Origin: Chloroflexota bacterium
GTDB lineage: Bacteria; Chloroflexota; Dehalococcoidia; Lucifugimonadales; UBA3495
DNA: 64,000 nt
Direction: 5' to 3'
Assembly: GCA_028875055.1 (NCBI GenBank)
Contig: JAPPGG010000006.1
Location: forward strand, 1-64,000
Every line of letters begins with the position of its first letter. Position 1 is the stretch's first letter. Positions 59,210 to 64,000 of this stretch are shown one piece after another. Under the pieces are notes generated by a model. The model was not told the DNA's origin and searched no databases. It saw only the letters and a program-made list of their open reading frames with translations. A program made the translations under genes and the position numbers.

Positions 59210-59845
59210 GTGCCTGACTTTTCCCATGAACTTCGGCTGTTTGGCCAGGGGTTGAAGGTAGTGGCAGGGGTGGATGAGGCAGGACGGGGGCCGCTGGCCG
59301 GGCCGGTGGTAGCCGCGGCGGTGGCGCTGCCTGCCTCATTGACGGGTGAAGAAGAGTGGCTGGGGGCGCTGGATGACAGCAAGCGACTTTCCGCCGCACA
59401 GCGGGAGGCGGCCTTCAAGCTGATTCAGCAGCATGCCCTGGCGGTTTCAGTGGTGGAAGAGTCGCCGGCCGATATTGATCGCATCGGGATTGGGAAGGCC
59501 GTGATTCTGGCCATGATGCGAGCGGTGGAAGGGCTTCAAACCGTACCGGAGCACCTACTGCTGGACTACGTGCCTATCAAGGAGTGTCCCTTCCCCTTTG
59601 ACGCATTGGTGAAAGGGGACGCCAGCAGTTACTCCATTGCGGCCGCATCAATAGTAGCCAAAGTTACCAGGGACCGGATGATGGAACGGGCAGATTCCTT
59701 GTATCCGGGTTACGGATTTGCCAGGCACAAGGGCTATGGCACCGCATTGCATCGCGAACAATTGGAGAGGCTGGGGCCCTGCCCCCTGCACCGCCGGTCC
59801 TTTTCCCCGCTGCGGCAGGGAGCTCTAAAGCTGGGAGACGACTGA
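59210..59845 (+). CDS. rnhB: Ribonuclease HII
   Basis: 211 aa; removes ribonucleotides and RNA primers from DNA. VVAGVDEAGRGPLAGPVV carries the first catalytic Asp-Glu, LLLDYVPI the third acidic residue and VKGDASSYSIAAASIVAKVT the fourth plus family signature; the C-terminal YPGYGFARHKGYGT matches. GTG 59210 gives MPDFSHELRLFGQGL; no ATG is available close by. yraN follows with ATG one base after the rnhB stop, so they are cotranslated. Confidence 0.96.
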   Translation: MPDFSHELRLFGQGLKVVAGVDEAGRGPLAGPVVAAAVALPASLTGEEEWLGALDDSKRLSAAQREAAFKLIQQHALAVSVVEESPADIDRIGIGKAVILAMMRAVEGLQTVPEHLLLDYVPIKECPFPFDALVKGDASSYSIAAASIVAKVTRDRMMERADSLYPGYGFARHKGYGTALHREQLERLGPCPLHRRSFSPLRQGALKLGDD

Positions 59846-59846
59846 A

Positions 59847-60227
59847 ATGACAATGACGAGAGTGCGGCTGGGCAGGCAAGGAGAGGAACTGGCGGCCGGG
59901 TTTCTCCAGTCGGAGGGTTGCGGAATCGTCGCTTCCAACTATCGCTGCCCATGGGGAGAGATAGACCTGGTGGCCTGGGACGGCGAGGAACTGGCCTTCG
60001 TGGAAGTCCGGACCCGCAGTTCCGACAAATTTGGCATGCCCCAGGAATCCATCACCCGCCGCAAGGCTGACCACTTGACTGCGGCTGCCCAGCACTTCCT
60101 CCAGAACCATTACCCCGAGAACGATGGAGAGGAACTGCCGTGGCGCATAGACCTGGTCAGCATCCGTTTGCCGGGCGGACACGGTTCCCCCCAAATTGAC
60201 CACATCAAGTACGCCGTACAGGGTTGA
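59847..60227 (+). CDS. yraN: YraN/UPF0102 nuclease-fold protein
   Basis: 126 aa. LGRQGEELAAGFLQSEG, then YRCPWGEIDLVAWDGEELAF and VEVRTRSSDKFGMPQESI, is the UPF0102 core, a Holliday-junction-resolvase-like PD-(D/E)XK fold in which the usual E-V-K is E-V-R. Its cellular role is unknown though it is nearly universal beside rnhB. ATG 59847 or 59853 both fit; the first lies one base after the rnhB stop. Confidence 0.92.
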   Translation: MTMTRVRLGRQGEELAAGFLQSEGCGIVASNYRCPWGEIDLVAWDGEELAFVEVRTRSSDKFGMPQESITRRKADHLTAAAQHFLQNHYPENDGEELPWRIDLVSIRLPGGHGSPQIDHIKYAVQG

Positions 60228-60320
60228 CCGGCCTCCCGCCCGGATTGTGGGTTCATACCCTCCGTCCTGACCCGATCCTGACCCTCATTTGGCTGGTCCT
60301 GGACCCACCAGGGTGACGAC

Positions 60321-61430
60321 ATGAAGGCTTCTTATTTCGGCTGCATGGGCTACCTGGAAAGGGACAAGTTTCCCGCCGGCTGGCCCGTGCCTGCAGCGTA
60401 TTACGACCCGGACGTTGCCATGCAGTCGTACCGGGATGGAATGGCGGAATGCCGGCTGGCGGAAGAGGCAGGTTTCGACTGGGTGAGTTTGTCCGAGCAC
60501 CACTACTCGGGAAACCGGACCACCCCGAACCCGGCAGTAATGGCCGCGGCAGTGGCCCAGCAATGCCAGCGGGTCAAGATTGCGCTCCTGGGGCAACTTT
60601 TGCCAATCCTTAACCCGATTAGAGCGGCCGAGGAAATCGGGATGCTGGACAACCTCACCGAGGGAAGGCTGGTGGTGGCCTTTATGCGGGGCACCCTCAG
60701 CGAAGACCAGGTGTACGACCTCAATCCGGTTGAGGGTCGGGACAAACTGCTTGAGGGGATGGACCTGGTGCTGCGGGCCCTCACCGAGTCCCAGCCCTTT
60801 GCCTGGGAAGGTCGTTACTACAACTACCGGACGGTATCCGTATGGCCCAAGCCGGTCCAACGACCCATGCCTCCGGCCATAGTGGCTACCCGCAGCGAGG
60901 ATACCATCAAGTATGCCGCTGAAAACGGGCTGGGCCTGGGCATCGCTTACGAAAGCGTTGACGCCACTGCCGGCATTGTGGAGAAGTACCGGACCTGGTG
61001 CAGGGACGCCGGCTGGGAGCCGTCACCAGACAACATCGTTTATCGCGGCGGCATTTGCCTGGCTAAATCCGATGGCGAAGCCAATGACTTTCTGAATAGT
61101 CTTCATGCACGGGGAGTCGAACGGGGCCTTTCCATCAGTTCATCCCTGGCACGGGCGGTGGTGGCGGCACGAAGCGGTTCAAGGTATGACTCTCGAGCCA
61201 ACAGCGACCCACCCTCCTCAGCACCCCGTCCACCCCGGGCCCAGTTGAACTTCGTGGGCGGGCCGGACACGGTGGCCGGTCAACTGGAAGAACTGCATCA
61301 CCGATGCGGCGTGGGCGTGGTGGACCTGGCGTTCCAGCAGCCGGGGATGTCCCACGAGGGAGTTATGGAGCAGGTGGAGCTGTTTGGACGCCGGGTGCTG
61401 CCCCATATGAAGGAACTGGTCCGCCACTAG
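60321..61430 (+). CDS. LLM-class flavin-dependent oxidoreductase, copy 2
   Basis: 369-aa luciferase-like monooxygenase: AEEAGFDWVSLSEHHYSGNR, RVKIALLGQLLPILNPIRAA, EEIGMLDNLTEGRLVVAFMR, and GGPDTVAGQLEELHHRCGVG. It differs from copy 1 in the N-terminal insert (YLERDKFPAGWPVPAAYYDP) and the absence of the GFGRGSG flavin loop, so it is a different subfamily with a different substrate. ATG 60321 follows caccagggtgacgac. It stands after yraN with a 93-bp spacer and is followed by a long gene-free region. Confidence 0.92.
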   Translation: MKASYFGCMGYLERDKFPAGWPVPAAYYDPDVAMQSYRDGMAECRLAEEAGFDWVSLSEHHYSGNRTTPNPAVMAAAVAQQCQRVKIALLGQLLPILNPIRAAEEIGMLDNLTEGRLVVAFMRGTLSEDQVYDLNPVEGRDKLLEGMDLVLRALTESQPFAWEGRYYNYRTVSVWPKPVQRPMPPAIVATRSEDTIKYAAENGLGLGIAYESVDATAGIVEKYRTWCRDAGWEPSPDNIVYRGGICLAKSDGEANDFLNSLHARGVERGLSISSSLARAVVAARSGSRYDSRANSDPPSSAPRPPRAQLNFVGGPDTVAGQLEELHHRCGVGVVDLAFQQPGMSHEGVMEQVELFGRRVLPHMKELVRH

Positions 61431-62910
61431 CAGTCCAAAGAGCTTACGGTTACAAGGGCGCAGACCGTATTGTCGTTTCTGCCTTGAGCGGGCATCCGGG
61501 GAGGCGGCCAGGGGTCAACCGTACTGGATCGGAACAGGTGCGGGATTCCCTCGGAATCCGGAATGACGGTCGATACCCAGCCCAGCGTTTCGGATGAGCT
61601 GTCCGGATAGCCAGGGCGCCCCTTTCCGTCCCCCTCCGAGCCTTGGGCAACCCCACGGGAGAGGGTGAACCGTCCCGCTTCCATGCTGCCTTTGTCCGGT
61701 GATGAAGCTCCGGCGACCTGCTGGGACGACTGGCCCGCCGGCGGACACCGGACTCACTGAGCGCGCACAGGCATCCTTCCTTGATGGCCTCCTTTTGAAC
61801 GCCGCCTCATGGAACACCTCCACGGGTAAACCGCTGCGAGATAGTCGGCAACCGTTGACTTTGGCTATGACAAAGCCGGGCTGGTCATAAATCACCAGCG
61901 CCAGCAGGCCCCGCCGCAGCACTCCTCCATTCAGGCCTTGAATGCTGGCGCTAAAGTCCTCTCCGCCAATTCGTTCTGTGGTATGGCTGTGGTGGGATGG
62001 TCAAACGCCTGGGCGTTTCCAACCTGGGGCATTTGGACGGGCTTTGCGGGGCGTTATTGACAAATACCTAGCATATCTATGTATAGTAGGCACGCCCGGG
62101 AAAAGCTCGATGGTGGCTTTGGCCCTCCAAAGCTGGATATCCCGCACTTGGATAGGGAAGAGAGTACAGGTTGGCCCAGCCCTCGATTGTCGCCAAAAGA
62201 ACCGGCTGGGGCAGATCGGGGCCCCGAATATTCGGCTTTCAAACCATGTTTGTGGCAGGGAGCCCAGGATGGCGTGGCCAGGGCGTCAGGAGAATTGCCC
62301 GCAGGTAAGAGAGTCCTTGCCGGCCCTGCCTTTGTCGGTCAGGGTGAGGTCGGAGGCCAAAGGTTGCTCTCACGCCTGAAAAGCCTGTGGGCAGATGAGC
62401 TCGATCTTAGAGGAACATGCCAACGGGATTGCAATGAATCGAGACGCGCTTGCTGATATCCCGCCGGCACAGTTTGGGGGAAGGGCCCATGCAGAAACCT
62501 CGCATCAGGACATTGTTGGCCGGCCGTCGACACTTCGGGAGTGGTCGTTCCGGAAGGTTCAGCCCATGACGAACCGGTGAGAAGCTGGCATTGCCCGATG
62601 ATCTGTTCCGGCAGGCTTCAGGTATTGTCGGTACTTTTCCAGTACCCAGTCCATTACTTTCTTAGACCCATAGTCATCTTTTTATTGTGAGGTTTCCTCA
62701 TATAAGTTATGAACCTGTCGTGAGGCTGGTTCGCACGAGTGATATGCCGTTAATCAGGGGCTGATTCGACTCCTCCGGCTCATGCGCTGGAGCCCAAGCG
62801 CAAGGGCCCATAACAAGTCTGGGGTTACTTTTCCGGTTTTGAAGGTCAATTGGTCAGGGCGCTGGCAGCAATGGGACGGGTTTGGCGATTCAACGGGAGA
62901 CCTATCAGGT
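61431..62910. other. Long gene-poor region
   Basis: About 1.5 kb without a convincing gene. Several frames of 60-145 codons exist on both strands but lack RBS, family likeness or consistent codon use. A dispersed-repeat-like motif (ggattccctcggaatccgga, 61551-61570 region) forms a short inverted repeat. An AT-rich patch near 62660-62720 and near 62060-62090 could hold promoters. The response-regulator gene begins at 62911, and its upstream frame back to 62782 is probably leader. Confidence 0.4.
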
Positions 62911-63597
62911 ATGGGCACCGAAAGAGCGACACCTACAATTGAAATAGGAATCGTTCATCAGGTCAGGGTAATCAGGGAGGGGTTGACCCATTGCCTGCGG
63001 GAGGAAGACGGCTTTTGCGTTACTCCCGTTTCTTACGACGATGGCTTCCCCACGGGTGAAATCCAGCAGCCAAGCCTGGACCTGGCATTGCTGGAGGTCT
63101 ATTCGGAATCGGAGAGCCTCGAAGCGCGCATCCAAAATGTCAAGAGGCGATTCTCTGACCCAAAGGTGGTCGCCCTGGGAGTGGCAAACACAAACGGCGA
63201 CATCCTGGCTTGTATCGAGGCGGGGGCCGCGGGATATACGCTGGAAAACGACTCAATGGCGGAGCTGGTAGAAACTATACGCAGTGTTCACGTCGGGGGA
63301 ATGCACTGTCCACCCGAAATATCTGCCCTGTTGTTTGAACGGCTGGCATCCTTCAGGCGCGAGCTGGGACCCAGGCAGGACCATAAGTTGAAGAATTTCA
63401 CACGCCGGGAGACCGAAATTCTCCAGTTGGTTGCCGATGACCTGAGCAACAAGGAAATCGCGTCTCTCCTGGGGCTGGAAGTGCAGACCGTCAAGAATTA
63501 CGTGCACAATATCCTTGAAAAGCTTCGAGTTCAGAACCGGCGCGACGCCGCCACGTACGCCCGCAGCTGCGGCCTGGTCGAAGCTCCCACCCGATAA
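62911..63597 (+). CDS. LuxR-type regulator with degenerate receiver domain
   Basis: 228 aa in NarL/FixJ layout. The C-terminal LuxR HTH is intact: NFTRRETEILQLVADDLSNK, then EIASLLGLEVQTVKNYVHNI and LEKLRVQNRRDAA. The receiver half is degenerate: the acidic pair near the start is replaced (IGIVHQVRVIREG where IVDDH is usual), the phospho-acceptor Asp is Glu (ALLEVYSES), and the conserved Lys is replaced (GYTLENDS where Y-L-x-K is usual). It is therefore probably not controlled by phosphorylation and may act as a constitutive or ligand-dependent regulator. ATG 62911 was preferred over the longer frame from 62782. Confidence 0.8.
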   Translation: MGTERATPTIEIGIVHQVRVIREGLTHCLREEDGFCVTPVSYDDGFPTGEIQQPSLDLALLEVYSESESLEARIQNVKRRFSDPKVVALGVANTNGDILACIEAGAAGYTLENDSMAELVETIRSVHVGGMHCPPEISALLFERLASFRRELGPRQDHKLKNFTRRETEILQLVADDLSNKEIASLLGLEVQTVKNYVHNILEKLRVQNRRDAATYARSCGLVEAPTR

Positions 63598-64000
63598 CCC
63601 GAACCCTTTCCAACTGGGCGCATGCTGCCGCCCCGGTACTGTGCTTCCGCAACTCGCCCCCAAAGTTGCTTAACGCTGGGAAATTAACCCACCAATCTCC
63701 CATTGCCTCCTCCCTCTCCGGCTGCTACGACTAGCTGGTAAGCCCATGACTCGGGCTCCGCCTGGCCCATTCGCTCTTCAGGCCACCTCTCAAACTGTCC
63801 GGACCCTGGCCGTGATTCATTGTGTGGAGGCCGGGCGGCCCCCTGGTGGTTGACATCAGGGACCGGCGCCAGAAAGTTCCAGGTACCGCTTGCCGTACTT
63901 TTCAGGAACCGAGGGTCTCTGCACATCCCGGGAGCGGTGTGGTTTGATTTTCATGTCTGGGACCCCACAGCCTGATCCGGGAGTTTTAGATGGCCCGAGC
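63598..64000. other. Window end, no gene recognised
   Basis: The last 400 bp hold only short frames without RBS or family likeness. No promoter or terminator could be fixed. Confidence 0.4.

Noticed and set aside
1-64000. CRISPR array, retron, or transposase-bearing IS
   Set aside because: No regularly spaced direct repeats, no reverse transcriptase and no intact transposase or integrase were seen on either strand.

Overview
The window looks like a chromosomal segment of a GC-rich, uncultured Chloroflexota bacterium of the SAR202/Dehalococcoidia type. This is inferred from gene content: two luciferase-like flavin oxidoreductases, a hybrid histidine kinase that ends in its own DNA-binding domain, secreted LRR/Ig-like and BNR-repeat proteins, and a MetE-like methyltransferase, together with housekeeping genes (valS, aroE, aroC, metF, acpS, nnr, mnmA, rnhB, yraN). 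No rRNA gene, complete tRNA or CRISPR array was seen, so the placement is tentative.

Region 1 (1-10.3 kb, very GC-rich, all on the + strand) is a plasmid- or ICE-like accessory module. It holds a radC remnant, a partly duplicated unknown gene, a DNA adenine methyltransferase-like protein, small zinc proteins, an SNF2 helicase and a PRTRC cassette: a C-type small protein, a B protein, a JAMM-metalloprotease A protein and a ThiF/E1-like protein, followed by a DUF2958 protein. The E1-like enzyme, JAMM protease and small putative beta-grasp protein together resemble bacterial ubiquitin-like modification systems.

Region 2 (10.5-16.3 kb) starts a defence island. It has a Pycsar pair (cyclic-nucleotide cyclase plus membrane effector), a convergent helicase-nuclease fusion, an XRE regulator and debris that resembles the 1-10 kb element.

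Region 3 (16.6-22.1 kb) holds a secreted LRR/Ig-like protein, a one-polypeptide two-component system (GAF-PAS-HisKA-HATPase-REC-wHTH) and a META-domain lipoprotein.

Region 4 (22.1-41.8 kb, lower GC) is the rest of the defence island. It holds a Septu system whose ptuB appears to start at ATT, a family 2 glycosyltransferase between inverted repeats, and a roughly 11-12 kb operon combining ParB, DruA-like DUF4338, a 1,805-aa DruE-like DEAD/DUF1998 helicase, a coiled-coil protein and two tandem BrxD-like DUF2791 ATPases. It ends with an AAA ATPase/TOPRIM (DUF3226) pair. The ParB-DruA-DruE-BrxD-BrxD combination is the best candidate for an undescribed system.

Region 5 (41.9-64 kb) is core chromosome on the + strand: valS, shikimate enzymes, folate, acyl-carrier and NAD(P)H-repair genes, tRNA thiolation, RNase HII, two flavin oxidoreductases and a LuxR-type regulator with a degenerate receiver. 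A hicAB pair carries an in-frame amber codon in hicA. Several intergenic hairpin repeats (REP/MITE-like) lie between these genes.
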